64,000 nt of DNA from Actinacidiphila acididurans (GCF_016918855.1 NZ_JADKYB010000033.1:1-64000); one strand, 5' to 3'; numbered from the stretch's first letter, positions 37,588-46,484 are shown. A program made the numbers and translations. The notes: generated by a model from the sequence alone, not told the origin.

Positions 37588-38313
37588 GTGGCCATCGAAC
37601 TTCCCGGCGAGGTCGTCTCCTTGCTGCAGTTCATCGGCATCAACTGGCCGAACGTGAACGAGGACAAGGTCCGCGAGTTCGCCGGCCACATCCGGGACTT
37701 CGCCGACAAGGTCGACAGCACCCACCAGGATTCGACCGCCACCGTGAAGAATCTGGCCACGGTCTACCAGGGCGCCGGCTACGAGGCGCTGGCCACCACC
37801 TGGGCCCGGATGTCCGACACGCACATGTCCGACCTGGTCACCGCCTGCCACACGGTGGCCACCGCGATGGACGCCGCGGCCGATGTCATCGTCGGCATGA
37901 AGGCCGCCGCCATCGCCGAACTCGTGGGCCTGGCCGCCTCCTTCGTCGCCGACCAGGCCGCCGCCGTGCTCACCTTCGGCATCGCCGAGGCGGCCGAGGC
38001 GCTGATCGTCGAGGCCGCCGAGAAGTGCGTCGACTACCTGGAACAGCAACTCGAGCAGTACATCATCGGCGAGGTCGTCGAGGCCGCCGTCAACCCGCTG
38101 GTCGAGGTCGTCGGCCGGGCCGTCAACGGCCTGCTCTACCAGGCCACCGAGGACGCCCTGGGCATCCCCGAGGCGACCGCCCCCACCGGCACCCTGTTCA
38201 TCCACCCCAAGGCGGTCCACGACCACGCCGACCTCATGCACGGCCACGCCACCACCATCGCCGGCCACGCGGCCGACTTCCACGCCAAGGCCTCGGGGAT
38301 GAGCTTCGAGTGA
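37588..38313 (+). CDS. WXG100-like/ESX-type protein of a polymorphic toxin cassette
   Basis: Helical protein of 241 residues. The N-terminal about 110 residues look like the WXG100-like N-domain of actinobacterial secreted toxins: VREFAGHIRDFADKVDSTHQDSTATVKNLATVYQGAGYEALATTWARMSDTHMSDLVTACHTVATAMDAAADVI. Two Ala/Val-rich amphipathic stretches follow (ELVGLAASFVADQAAAVLTFGIAEAA), then FIHPKAVHDHADLMHGHATTIAGHAADF. No signal peptide, as for type VII substrates. GTG at 37588 after GGGGGGA. Its stop codon overlaps the next gene's GTG (GTGA), so the two are translationally coupled. Likely role: secretion adaptor or partner for the toxin. Confidence 0.75.
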   Translation: MAIELPGEVVSLLQFIGINWPNVNEDKVREFAGHIRDFADKVDSTHQDSTATVKNLATVYQGAGYEALATTWARMSDTHMSDLVTACHTVATAMDAAADVIVGMKAAAIAELVGLAASFVADQAAAVLTFGIAEAAEALIVEAAEKCVDYLEQQLEQYIIGEVVEAAVNPLVEVVGRAVNGLLYQATEDALGIPEATAPTGTLFIHPKAVHDHADLMHGHATTIAGHAADFHAKASGMSFE

Positions 38314-39188
38314 CCAACCGCATCGTCCAGGCCCTGGAACACGGCGCCGGCAAACTCGCCAAGACCCTCGGCGAGGACTCCGGCAAGGCGATCAAGGACT
38401 TCTACCACGACACGGGCAAGCGGCTGCGGCAGGACGCGGACGACCACCTCGCGAACGACAAGGCGATCGCCGACGACATGGAGCGGATCGCCAAGCGGCA
38501 CAAGGGTGAGACGGACGAGACCCCCGTCTACCACCTGGACGACGACGGGAACATCACCCGGCTGCGGCACGACCCCACGGCCGCGAACCCGGCGGACCGC
38601 TACCGCCACGAGGCCCTGACCCAGGACGACCACGACCGGCTCGGCCTGGACAGCACGTCGATCGGCGGCCCCAGGGAAGGCGAACGCCTGGCCCTGCTCA
38701 AGGACGCCAAGGAGGGCCGGAGCAAGCCCCGGCCCACGGCGTCCTCCCAGCGGATTCCGGCCGGCAGCACGGACCTCGCGCAGGCCACGCAGCTCGCCCG
38801 GCACGCGGACAACAGCTACGGCACGCACAAAAAGGACACCTTCACCAGCAACAACTACGCCGCCGCGCGGGTGACCGGAGCGAACGGCAACGGCGACTTC
38901 ATCCTGGTCGGGCGCAGCCACCGCCCCGACGGCGTACGGACCGGTGCCCACTCGGAACGGATGATCGGGATACCGTTCCTCAGACAGGGCGAGGGAAGCC
39001 GGATACAGGATCTCTACACCGAACGCGAGCCGTGTTCCATGGCGCCGAACTGCTCGTCATGGGTGGCGGAGCGGTTACCGCATGTACAGGTCTCGCACAC
39101 CGTCGAGTACGGTGACACGTCGGCTTCCCGGGACGCGGGAAATCAGGCGCTGCAGACCTATCTCGACGGGCTGAAGGCCCGTCGGTAG
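38310..39188 (+). CDS. Deaminase-fold polymorphic toxin (XOO_2897-like)
   Basis: 292 residues. The N-terminus (VTNRIVQALEHGAGKLAKTLGEDSG) and Asp/Lys-rich middle are linker-like. The C-terminal about 110 residues carry the zinc-dependent deaminase signature: GAHSERMIG (HxE) and EREPCSMAPNCSSWV (PC-x5-C), preceded by FILVGRSHRPDGVR and followed by VSHTVEYGD. This matches nucleic-acid or nucleotide deaminase toxins of polymorphic systems. Deamination of nucleic-acid bases in a competitor or in the host is inferred. The GTG start overlaps the stop codon of the WXG100-like gene. The SUKH-like gene 56 bp downstream is the expected immunity gene. Confidence 0.8.
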   Translation: MTNRIVQALEHGAGKLAKTLGEDSGKAIKDFYHDTGKRLRQDADDHLANDKAIADDMERIAKRHKGETDETPVYHLDDDGNITRLRHDPTAANPADRYRHEALTQDDHDRLGLDSTSIGGPREGERLALLKDAKEGRSKPRPTASSQRIPAGSTDLAQATQLARHADNSYGTHKKDTFTSNNYAAARVTGANGNGDFILVGRSHRPDGVRTGAHSERMIGIPFLRQGEGSRIQDLYTEREPCSMAPNCSSWVAERLPHVQVSHTVEYGDTSASRDAGNQALQTYLDGLKARR

Positions 39189-39244
39189 ATTGCGATCGGA
39201 AGATTTCGATCACGAGTGCGCGACAGGAAAGGCCCGAAAGGTTC

Positions 39245-39835
39245 ATGCCCGATCTTCTGGAACTCAGCCGTCCGAACCTCGAGGCTGTGTTCGGCCCGGA
39301 AAACCTGCTGCCCGTCCCCGCGGGCAGCCTGGACGTCATCGCGGATTCCGACACCAGGGACGCCATGCGGACGCTGGGGCTGCCGATCGGGAAGAATCCG
39401 CAGGTCGTGCTCCAGCGACGGCTCGCGCAGGAATTCCCCCCGTTCTCGCAGGTCTACGACTGGGAACTCCCGGAGCGGTACGACGACGTCCCCCTCGGGG
39501 CCGAGACGTGGATTCCGCTGACCGTGATTCCGTACGACAGCATCGTGCTCGACCCGTACGCCGGCAAGGTCTTCTGCTTTCCGCAGGACGGGGAGATCTA
39601 CCTCTTCAACAGCACCTTCCGGAAATTCGTGCACTTCCTGTACATCCTCGAGGCCGAACGGCCGCACTACGACGTCGAAGCGGAAGGCGACGACGACCTC
39701 TTCGACCCGCGGGGCGCCCGCGAACGCGTCGAAGCGGCGATGCGGGCGGTCGATCCCGCCGCCCTGGCGGACCCGCAGTCGCGCTGGCACAACGTGCTGA
39801 CCTTCATCGAGGACCCGGAGAGCGAGTACTACTGA
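39245..39835 (+). CDS. SUKH-family immunity protein
   Basis: 196 residues, probably a SUKH-4-type immunity protein that binds and neutralises the adjacent deaminase toxin. Consistent segments are LGLPIGKNPQVVLQRRLAQEFPPF, then ETWIPLTVIPYDSIVLDPYAGKVFCFPQDGEIYLFNSTFRKFVHFLYILEAERP and an acidic tail, the alpha/beta order of SUKH domains. ATG at 39245 with GAAAGG upstream. Genes for immunity proteins normally lie immediately 3' of their toxin gene, as here. A role as general antitoxin for several toxins is possible, since a second deaminase gene follows. Confidence 0.75.
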   Translation: MPDLLELSRPNLEAVFGPENLLPVPAGSLDVIADSDTRDAMRTLGLPIGKNPQVVLQRRLAQEFPPFSQVYDWELPERYDDVPLGAETWIPLTVIPYDSIVLDPYAGKVFCFPQDGEIYLFNSTFRKFVHFLYILEAERPHYDVEAEGDDDLFDPRGARERVEAAMRAVDPAALADPQSRWHNVLTFIEDPESEYY

Positions 39836-39885
39836 CGGCTCCGGCGCTCTCCTGGAGGCCCGCCGTCGGGCGCTGGCACGATGGG

Positions 39886-39923
39886 GACGTGGGCACGGGA
39901 CGTAGACGTGGGCACGGGACGTA
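39886..39923. repeat. Two tandem 19-bp repeats
   Basis: GACGTGGGCACGGGACGTA occurs twice back to back without error, just upstream of the SUKH-deaminase gene. Confidence 0.95.
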
Positions 39924-39954
39924 AAGGACGCGGACGAGGAGCGGTGGGGGCGCG

Positions 39955-40776
39955 GTGAGCGGGGGCGGCGACGCGGTGGTGCGGGACTTCGGCACGCGGG
40001 GGGTGCTGGCCGGGGTGGCCGTGCCGGCGCAGGTGGGGCCGTACTTCGTGACCCGGGACGGGGACCCGGTGGAACTGGTGGAGTACGCCGGGTCGGTGGG
40101 GCGCGAGGTGGCGCGCGCGGAGTGCGCGCGGTGGGCCAGGCTCGGCGGCGACAACGGGTACGAGCTGTGCGCCGACGAGGACGGCACCGTGTGGTCGGTG
40201 CTGCTCGACTGGGACGAGCCGGACCGGTTCGTGAACGCCTCGCCGCAGGCGTTCGCCGAGGGGCTGGCGGAACTGCGGGCCGCGCTCGGCGTGATCATGG
40301 GGGCCGACCGGCCGCAGGCCGCGATGGACGCCTTCAACCGGCTGACCGAGCGGCTGCGGGAGCGTGACCCGCTGGCCTTCGCCGAGCGCGAGCACTGGTG
40401 GCCGCTGGTGCTGGACGACATCCGTGACACCGCGAGCGTACGGAACTACGCCGCGTTCGAGTACGAGGACCCGGCCGAGGGCAAGCGCATCGTCACCGCC
40501 GCCGGGGCGGTCGCCGCGCACCCCGAGGAGCGGCTGTGGGCCGCGCTGCGGGCGGCCGGCGTCGAGCCGGAGCAGGTGCTGCGCGTCCACACCGACCTGG
40601 AACCCTGCTTCCTGCCCGGCCACTACTGCTCGATGTGGCTCGCCGAGGTCTTCCCGCACGCCGAGTTGACGCACAGCTATCCGTACGGCGACACGGCCGT
40701 CTCGCGGGCCGAGGGCGTACGGCTGCTGCGCGAGGCCGCCGCGCGCGACGACGGCAGCGCGGGTGGACCGGCGTGA
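39955..40776 (+). CDS. SUKH-4 plus deaminase fusion protein
   Basis: 273 residues in two parts. Residues 1-130 resemble SUKH-4: VAVPAQVGPYFVTRDGDPVELVEYAG, ECARWARLGGDNGYELCADEDGTVWSVLL, RFVNASPQAFAEGLAELRA. Residues 165-262 are a deaminase-like domain with HPEERLWAALRAAG (HxE) and LEPCFLPGHYCSMWL (PC-x6-C) then THSYPYGD, closely parallel to the end of the toxin gene upstream. Whether the deaminase half is active or a decoy cannot be said; its metal ligands are present. The GTG start has GAGGAGCGG upstream, and its stop codon overlaps the GTG of the following ATPase gene, indicating a functional pair. Confidence 0.72.
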   Translation: MSGGGDAVVRDFGTRGVLAGVAVPAQVGPYFVTRDGDPVELVEYAGSVGREVARAECARWARLGGDNGYELCADEDGTVWSVLLDWDEPDRFVNASPQAFAEGLAELRAALGVIMGADRPQAAMDAFNRLTERLRERDPLAFAEREHWWPLVLDDIRDTASVRNYAAFEYEDPAEGKRIVTAAGAVAAHPEERLWAALRAAGVEPEQVLRVHTDLEPCFLPGHYCSMWLAEVFPHAELTHSYPYGDTAVSRAEGVRLLREAAARDDGSAGGPA

Positions 40777-42842
40777 GCGGCGCCGCGGACGGCCGCCCCG
40801 ACCCGGCCGCCTGGCCGCCGGCGGAAGGGGTCACGGCGGCGTACGGGCCGGCGCTGCTGGACTGGGCGGCCGCCCCCGGCCGGCCCAGGGTGTGCCTGGT
40901 CAAGGGCGCGCGCGGCAGCGGCAAGAGCCAACTGCTGGCCTGGTACCTGCTCGGCTCACCCAGCGATACGCGCACCACCGTGCACGCCACGGTGCTCGCC
41001 GACGGGCTGTTCGCCGACGCCTTCGCCTGGGAGGCGGGCCGTCAACTCGGCTACGGACCGGTGTCCGCCGAGCGGCTGCTCGACCGCCTCGCCGTCGACC
41101 CGCGCCCGCTGCTGCTGCTCGTCGCCGACCTGCACCGGGCCGGCCGCGGCCCCGCCGACCGCGCCCTCGCCCGCCCGCGGACCCTGGTCCAGGACCTGGT
41201 CCTGCCCCTGCTCGCGCTGCCCGGCACCCGCGCCCTGATCGAGGTCGGCGACTCGGGCCTGCTCGACTCCTGGCCGGACGCCGAGGTCGTCGACCTGGGC
41301 CGCAGCCCGTACGGGCAGGGCGTCCCGGTCGGTCCCGGTGACGACGACCTGACCGCGCGTCTGGTGCGCACCTCCGACGGGCGGCCGCGCTGGGACCTGG
41401 CCCCCGCGGACGCCGAGGTCGTGGACCCGGGCCGCAGCCCGTACCGGCCGGGCACCGAGGACGGTCCCGGTGACGACGACCTGCCGGCGCGTCTGGTGCG
41501 TACCTCCGACGGGCGGCCGCGCTGGGACCTGGCCCCTGCTGACGCCGAGGTCGTGGACCCGGGCCGCAGGCCGCACGGGCAGGGCGTCCCGGTCGGTCCC
41601 GGTGACGACGACCTGCCGGCGCGTCTGGTGCGTACCCCCGACGGGCGGCCGCGCTGGGACCTGGCCTCCGCGGACGTGCGCGAGCACGCGCTCGACCAGG
41701 CGCTGGCCCGGCCCGACCGGGACCGGGCGGTGCGGGCGCTGATCAGCGATCCCGGGTTCCTGGTGCACGGCTCGGCCGTGGCCGTCGCCGCCTGCCTGGC
41801 CGATCCGCGGATACCGGCGCCCGCCGGGCTGCGGGAGACGTGGCGGGCGGCGGCGCCGCGGCTGTCGGGGTCCGAACTCGGTACGGCCGAACGCGCCGCG
41901 CTGCTGCACACCGCCGCCCTCGCCGACAGCCCCGCCCTCGCGCGTTATCTGCTGCCGCTCGCCGAGGAGGGTCCCGTCACGGCGCGCTGGGCCCGGGCCG
42001 ACACACCGGTGACCGCACTGGCCGCCGTGCCGGAGGGGCCGGAGTCGGAGGTCGGGCCGGGCCCGCTGCTGACCGCCGACCCGGTCGGCGGGCTGACCCT
42101 GCTGGCGGCGGACAGCGGCCGGGCCACCGGCACCGTACCGCTGCCGAACGCCGCGGCCCTGCACCCGTCGGGCGTGGCGGTACGCCCCGACCGCGCGCTG
42201 CTGCTGCTCGCCGACACCGGCGCGCTGGTGCCGGTCGGCGAGTCGATGGCGTACGGCACCCCGGACGCCTCGGCCGCGGCCTTCCTCGGCCGGATCGCCG
42301 CGCACCACTCGTTGGCCGCACTCCGGGACCCCGGCCGGCGCCCCACCGCGCTCGGGCAGAGCCCGGACGGCTCGGTGGTGGTGGTCGGCGACGAGCAGGG
42401 GGCCGTGCACGTGTGGCGGCCGGACAGCGCCGCGGCCGGGCCGGTCTCCCATCTGCTGCACGGATCCGCGGCGACCGCGGTGACCTGCCTGCCCATGCCC
42501 GGCGACGGCCTGACGCTGGTGATGAGCGCGGGAATGGACGGCGCGATCCGGCTGTGGGAGCCGTCCGCCGCACCCATGCCGACCCCCGTGGAGCAGCGGC
42601 CCGCGCTGGTCACCGCGCTCGCCGCCGCCCACACGCCGTACGGCCCGGTGCTCGCGGCGGCCTGGAACGACGCCACCGTGAGCCTGTGGCACATCGCGAC
42701 CGGCCGCACCGGCACGCTCCCGCTGCTCGCCCCGGCCGCCGCACTCGCGCTGCTGCCGGACGGGCACCTGGTGGCGGGCTCGGCCGAGGGCGTCTGCGCG
42801 CTGCGGCTGGACATCGACCGGGTCCTGGGCCCGAACCCGTAG
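40773..42842 (+). CDS. P-loop/STAND-like ATPase with WD40 repeats
   Basis: 689 residues. Walker A GARGSGKSQ lies near residue 47, after VCLVK, with Walker-B-like LLLLVADLHRAG near 110. Residues about 169-300 are three tandem 44-residue copies of DAEVVDPGRSPYGQGVPVGP plus a second half ending RPRWDLAPA. The C-terminal 300 residues have WD40-type blades (GQSPDGSVVVVGDEQGAVHVWRPD; VMSAGMDGAIRLWEP; AAWNDATVSLWHIATG). Such NTPase-propeller proteins act as sensors or scaffolds in conflict systems; here it is coupled to the SUKH-deaminase fusion by a GTGA overlap. Function is inferred from context only. Confidence 0.75.
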   Translation: MSGAADGRPDPAAWPPAEGVTAAYGPALLDWAAAPGRPRVCLVKGARGSGKSQLLAWYLLGSPSDTRTTVHATVLADGLFADAFAWEAGRQLGYGPVSAERLLDRLAVDPRPLLLLVADLHRAGRGPADRALARPRTLVQDLVLPLLALPGTRALIEVGDSGLLDSWPDAEVVDLGRSPYGQGVPVGPGDDDLTARLVRTSDGRPRWDLAPADAEVVDPGRSPYRPGTEDGPGDDDLPARLVRTSDGRPRWDLAPADAEVVDPGRRPHGQGVPVGPGDDDLPARLVRTPDGRPRWDLASADVREHALDQALARPDRDRAVRALISDPGFLVHGSAVAVAACLADPRIPAPAGLRETWRAAAPRLSGSELGTAERAALLHTAALADSPALARYLLPLAEEGPVTARWARADTPVTALAAVPEGPESEVGPGPLLTADPVGGLTLLAADSGRATGTVPLPNAAALHPSGVAVRPDRALLLLADTGALVPVGESMAYGTPDASAAAFLGRIAAHHSLAALRDPGRRPTALGQSPDGSVVVVGDEQGAVHVWRPDSAAAGPVSHLLHGSAATAVTCLPMPGDGLTLVMSAGMDGAIRLWEPSAAPMPTPVEQRPALVTALAAAHTPYGPVLAAAWNDATVSLWHIATGRTGTLPLLAPAAALALLPDGHLVAGSAEGVCALRLDIDRVLGPNP
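41277..41672 (+). repeat. Three tandem 132-bp in-frame repeats
   Basis: Copies begin at 41277, 41409 and 41541, exactly 132 bp (44 codons) apart, and are highly similar at DNA level, indicating recent amplification. They sit between the P-loop domain and the propeller of the STAND-like gene. Confidence 0.95.
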
Positions 42843-42854
42843 CCCAGGGGGAGC

Positions 42855-43874
42855 TCAGTCGGCCGGGTGCCAGCCGAGGGCCGGGCCGAGGTGCGTGGCG
42901 ATGTCGGTGAGGATCTGCACGTAGTCCTCGTGCGTGAAGGTGAAGGGCAGCGCGAACGCGACCTCGTCCACCTCCTGGAAGGCCGCGTGCGCGTAGAGCT
43001 GTTCGGCGATCAGGGCGGACGGGCCGACCAGGTCGCGGGCGAACAGCAACCGGGCCGGGCCCTGCGGGGACGTGGTGCGCGGGGTGCGGGCGCGGACGAA
43101 CTCCTCGTACCGGGCGCGCTGTTCGAGGGAGGCGCTGTCGGTGGGGATGACGACCAGGCCCTGCGAGACCCGGGCCCGCTCGCCGTCGGGGTGGCCGGCC
43201 CGGAAGGCGCGGATGTGGGAGAGCTGGATGTGCTCGAAGTCCTCCGACTCCTCGGCCTTCACCACGCTGCTGGTCAGCAGGTTCATCTCGTGCTCGCCCG
43301 CCCACGCGGCCGAGCGCAGGCTGCCGGCGCCATACCACATCCGGCGGCCCAGGCCCGGGGAGTGCGGCTGGACGCGGTCGGAGTACACCTCGAAGCCCTC
43401 GGTGCCGCTGAAGTCGGTGGCTGGTTCGCCGCGCACGTACGACAGCAGGCGCGCGGCCCGTTCGTGGCCGAAGTGCTCGCCCTCGGCGGTGTACGGGTAG
43501 AGCGCGCCCTTGACCCGGTCCCAGTGCATGGGCGGCCCGGCGCTCACCCCCGGGTTCAGCCGGCCGCCGGACAGGATGTCCACGGTGGCCAGGTCCTCGG
43601 CCAGCCGCAGCGGGTTCTCCCAGCCCAACGGGGTGACGGCGGTGCCCAGTTCGATGCGGCGCGTGCGCTGCGAGGCGGCGGCCAGCACGGCGACCGGCGA
43701 GGAGATCCCGTACTGCAGGTGCCGGTGGCGCACCCACGCGCTGTCGAAGCCCAGCCGCTCGCCCAGCGCGATGATGTCCAGCGTGGACTCGTGACCGGCC
43801 AGCGGATCGGCCGGGTCGAACAGCCCGATGGTCAGGAAGCCCAGCTTCCGCAACGGCTGCGAACTGCGTGGCAC
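42855..43874 (-). CDS. LLM-class flavin-dependent oxidoreductase
   Basis: Bacterial-luciferase-like TIM barrel of 339 residues using FMN or F420. Typical segments are LGFLTIGLFDPADP, ALGERLGFDSAWVRHRHL, SSPVAVLAAASQRTRRIELGTAVTPLGWENPLRLAEDLATVDILSGGRLNPGVSAG and FARDLVGPSALIAEQLYA. The substrate is unknown; relatives are annotated as alkanal or sulfonate monooxygenases. GTG start with GAAGGGAGC upstream. The gene is convergent with the ATPase/WD40 gene (12-bp gap) and lies 145 bp beyond the two-component operon on the same strand. Proximity to a sulfonate/nitrate-type ABC importer may be meaningful but is not proof. Confidence 0.9.
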   Translation of the reverse strand: MPRSSQPLRKLGFLTIGLFDPADPLAGHESTLDIIALGERLGFDSAWVRHRHLQYGISSPVAVLAAASQRTRRIELGTAVTPLGWENPLRLAEDLATVDILSGGRLNPGVSAGPPMHWDRVKGALYPYTAEGEHFGHERAARLLSYVRGEPATDFSGTEGFEVYSDRVQPHSPGLGRRMWYGAGSLRSAAWAGEHEMNLLTSSVVKAEESEDFEHIQLSHIRAFRAGHPDGERARVSQGLVVIPTDSASLEQRARYEEFVRARTPRTTSPQGPARLLFARDLVGPSALIAEQLYAHAAFQEVDEVAFALPFTFTHEDYVQILTDIATHLGPALGWHPAD

Positions 43875-44019
43875 AGGGCGCTCCCTTCGTCGGCGATCAC
43901 CGCGACCGTGCCGATTCTCGCAGGCGACGGCCCCGATCCGGCGCTCCGGCCGCCCGTACGGGGAGTGGCGCGCGTCATGTCACCCGGTGGCCGTCACCGG
44001 GGGCCGCCGTCCGGCAGGC

Positions 44020-44706
44020 TCACGCCGTCCGGTAGCGGTGTTCCGGCCGGCCGGTCAGCCCGTACCGCAGTTCCAGCCGGACCAGGCCCTCGCGGACCAG
44101 GTACGACAAGTAGCGCTGCGCGGTGGCCCGGGAGACGCCGGTGAGTTCGGCCACCTCCGCCGCGGACAGGTCGCGGCGTGCGCCGCGCACCGCGTCGCGG
44201 ACCAGGGCCAGGGTCGGCGCCGAGTGGCCCTTGGCCGGCAGCGCGGGCAGGCCGGCCGGGCGCGCGGCCCGGAACAGCGCGTCCACGTCCGCCTGATCGG
44301 TCTCGGCGGCCGGCCCGAGCGCGTCCACCCGGTGCTGGAGTTCGCGATAGGCGGCCAGCCGTTCGGCCAGCGCGGCCGAGCCGAACGGCTTGACCAGGTA
44401 GCCGACCGCGCCGAGCTTCATCGCGGTGCGCACCGAGGCGATGTCCCGGTCCGCGGTGATCATGAGCGCGTCGGGCCGGGCGCCGCCCGCGTCCCCGGTC
44501 AGCCGGCGCAGCACGTCCAGGCCGCTGCCGTCGGGCAGGAAGATGTCGAGCAGCAGCAGTCCGGGCTCCAGCGCGCGGACCGCATCCAGGGCGGCGGCCA
44601 CGGTGGGTGCCTGGCCCACCACCTCGAAGCCCTCGATCCGGCTGACGTAGGCGCAGTGGATGGCGCTCACCCGGAAGTCGTCGTCCACCACCAGGGTCCG
44701 GATCAC
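44020..44706 (-). CDS. CitB/DcuR-type response regulator
   Basis: 228 residues. The receiver domain has VVDDD at 7-11 (acidic pocket), phospho-acceptor Asp54 in LLLLDIFLPDGSG, and KPFG with the conserved Lys near 107. The C-terminal domain is a winged HTH (LSAAEVAELTGVSRATAQRYLSYLVREGLVRLELRYG) as in CitT/DcuR. Its GTG start overlaps the stop codon of the sensor kinase (GTGA), so the pair is co-translated. It would activate target promoters when its kinase senses a small anion; the divergent ABC importer operon is the obvious target. Confidence 0.93.
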   Translation of the reverse strand: MIRTLVVDDDFRVSAIHCAYVSRIEGFEVVGQAPTVAAALDAVRALEPGLLLLDIFLPDGSGLDVLRRLTGDAGGARPDALMITADRDIASVRTAMKLGAVGYLVKPFGSAALAERLAAYRELQHRVDALGPAAETDQADVDALFRAARPAGLPALPAKGHSAPTLALVRDAVRGARRDLSAAEVAELTGVSRATAQRYLSYLVREGLVRLELRYGLTGRPEHRYRTA

Positions 44707-46484
44707 CAGCGCCCTCCCGGGTCCTCGACCGTCGTGGCCGCTCCCGCCGGCACCGGCGGGGCGGTGGTGAACAGCGCGCCCAGCGGCGCGGGCGCGGTGT
44801 CCGGCAGCGGCAGTACCACGGTGAAGACCGCGCCCGGCCCGCCGCCCACGTCGATCGTGCCGCCGTGCCGCTGCACCAGCCGGTGGACCAGCGCCAGGCC
44901 GAGACCGCGCCGGGCGGTGCCGCGGTCCGGCCGGGTGGACCAGCCGTCCTCGAAGATCGCCTCGGCCGCGCCCGGCGGGATCCCCGGACCGGCGTCGGCC
45001 ACCGTCACGGTGACCCGCTCGGCGGTCTCGACCAGCGACAGCCGCACCTCGGGCCCCTCGGCGCCGACCGGGCCGCCGGCCACCGCGTCGATCGCGTTGT
45101 CCAGCAGGTTGCCGACGATGGTCAGCAGCCGGCGCAGGTGCGGCGGGGACGCGCCGAGCGCGGAGTCGGCGGTCAGCCGGATCCGCACGCCGCGTTCGGC
45201 GGCCACCGTGGTCTTGGCCACGATCAGCCCCACCATCAGCGCGTTCCCGATCCGCTGCCGTACCGACTCGGCGAGCGCCTGCCCGGCCCCGGCCGACTCG
45301 ACCGCGTAGGCGTACGCCGCCTCGTGCTCGCCCAGGTCCAGCAGCCCGGCCAGGGTGTGCATGCGGTTGGTGAACTCGTGCTGCTGGGCGCGCAACGCGT
45401 CGGTCAGCCCGCGCACCGAATCCAGCTCCCGCAGCAGCCCGACCAGTTCGGTGCGGTCCCGCACGGTGACCACCGCACCCAGCGCGCGGCCGTGCAGGGT
45501 GACGGGCATCCGGTTGACGGCCAGGCAGTGCTCGTCGGTGAGCACGGTCAGGTCCACCCCGGCCAGCGTGCCGTCCAGCGCGCGCCGCAGCCGCCCGTCC
45601 GGCAGCACGTCCTCCAGCCTGCTGCCCAGCGCCGTGCCCAGGCCCAGCAGCCGCCGGGCCTCGTCGTTGACGACGGTGATCCTGCCCTGCGGGTCGAAGG
45701 CGAGCACGCCCTCCCGGATGCCGTGCAGCATCGCCTCGCGGTCCTGGAGCAGCCCGGCGATCTCCTCCAGCTCCAGGCCGAACGTGGACCGCTTCAGCTT
45801 CCGCGCCAGCAGGAAGGCGGCCACCGAGCCCACCGCCGTGGCGATCCCGGCGTACAGCCCGAAGGTGGGCAGCTCCCGCCACAGCTCGCCGACCACGGCC
45901 TGCTCCGGTATGCCCACCGACACCTCGCCGACCAGGGAGCCGCTGGGACCGTACAGCGGCGCCTTGCCGTTGGCCGACCGCCCGGTGGCGCCCTCGTCGA
46001 TGCCGACGTGCGGGCGGCCGTCGCGCACCACGATCGGCTCCTCGACCCGCTTGCCGACCAGGTCCGGCATCCGGTGCGAGTGCCGCACCCCGTGCAGGTC
46101 GATCACCACGACGTACGAGGCGCGCGACGCCCGGCGGATGCGCTCGGCGACGGCCTGGACCACGTCGCCGCCGGTCCCGTACTCCATGGCCTGCTGGATC
46201 TGCGGCTCGGCCGCCGTGGTCTGCGCGATGGCCAGCGCCCGCTGCTCGTACGCCCGGTCCAGCTCGGTGCGCTGGGCGACGGCCAGCAGCAGGAAGCCGA
46301 TGACGCCGGTCACCGCGAGGATCAGCACCTGGCTGACCAGGATCCGGGTGGACAGCCGCCGCTTGCCGCCGCGGTGGGGGCGGGCCCGCACTGCCTTTCG
46401 GAGCCGGACGGCGACGGCGACAAGGGCGGTCCGTACGGCGGCGACGCCTGCCGCCGGGACGGCACGGCTACGGACGGTCGGCAC
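44703..46484 (-). CDS. CitA/DcuS-type sensor histidine kinase
   Basis: 593 residues. First TM is ILVSQVLILAVTGVIGFLLLAVA; an extracytoplasmic PAS/Cache-like sensor follows (RASYVVVIDLHGVRHSHRMPDLVGKRVEEP), then a second TM (FGLYAGIATAVGSVAAFLLA) and a cytoplasmic PAS (ILAFDPQG-like VLAFDPQGRITVVNDEARRLLGLG). The SpoOB-like kinase core has His369 in QQHEFTNRMHTLAGLL, N-box NLLDNAIDA and G-box DAGPGIP / GLGLALVHRL. Such kinases sense carboxylates. The GTG at 46484 has GGAGG five bases upstream; an in-frame GTG ten codons earlier lacks an RBS. Divergent from the ABC importer. Confidence 0.93.
   Translation of the reverse strand: MPTVRSRAVPAAGVAAVRTALVAVAVRLRKAVRARPHRGGKRRLSTRILVSQVLILAVTGVIGFLLLAVAQRTELDRAYEQRALAIAQTTAAEPQIQQAMEYGTGGDVVQAVAERIRRASRASYVVVIDLHGVRHSHRMPDLVGKRVEEPIVVRDGRPHVGIDEGATGRSANGKAPLYGPSGSLVGEVSVGIPEQAVVGELWRELPTFGLYAGIATAVGSVAAFLLARKLKRSTFGLELEEIAGLLQDREAMLHGIREGVLAFDPQGRITVVNDEARRLLGLGTALGSRLEDVLPDGRLRRALDGTLAGVDLTVLTDEHCLAVNRMPVTLHGRALGAVVTVRDRTELVGLLRELDSVRGLTDALRAQQHEFTNRMHTLAGLLDLGEHEAAYAYAVESAGAGQALAESVRQRIGNALMVGLIVAKTTVAAERGVRIRLTADSALGASPPHLRRLLTIVGNLLDNAIDAVAGGPVGAEGPEVRLSLVETAERVTVTVADAGPGIPPGAAEAIFEDGWSTRPDRGTARRGLGLALVHRLVQRHGGTIDVGGGPGAVFTVVLPLPDTAPAPLGALFTTAPPVPAGAATTVEDPGGRW

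Noticed and set aside
41277..41672. CRISPR-like periodic repeat
   Set aside because: Repeats are contiguous 132-bp coding units without spacers.
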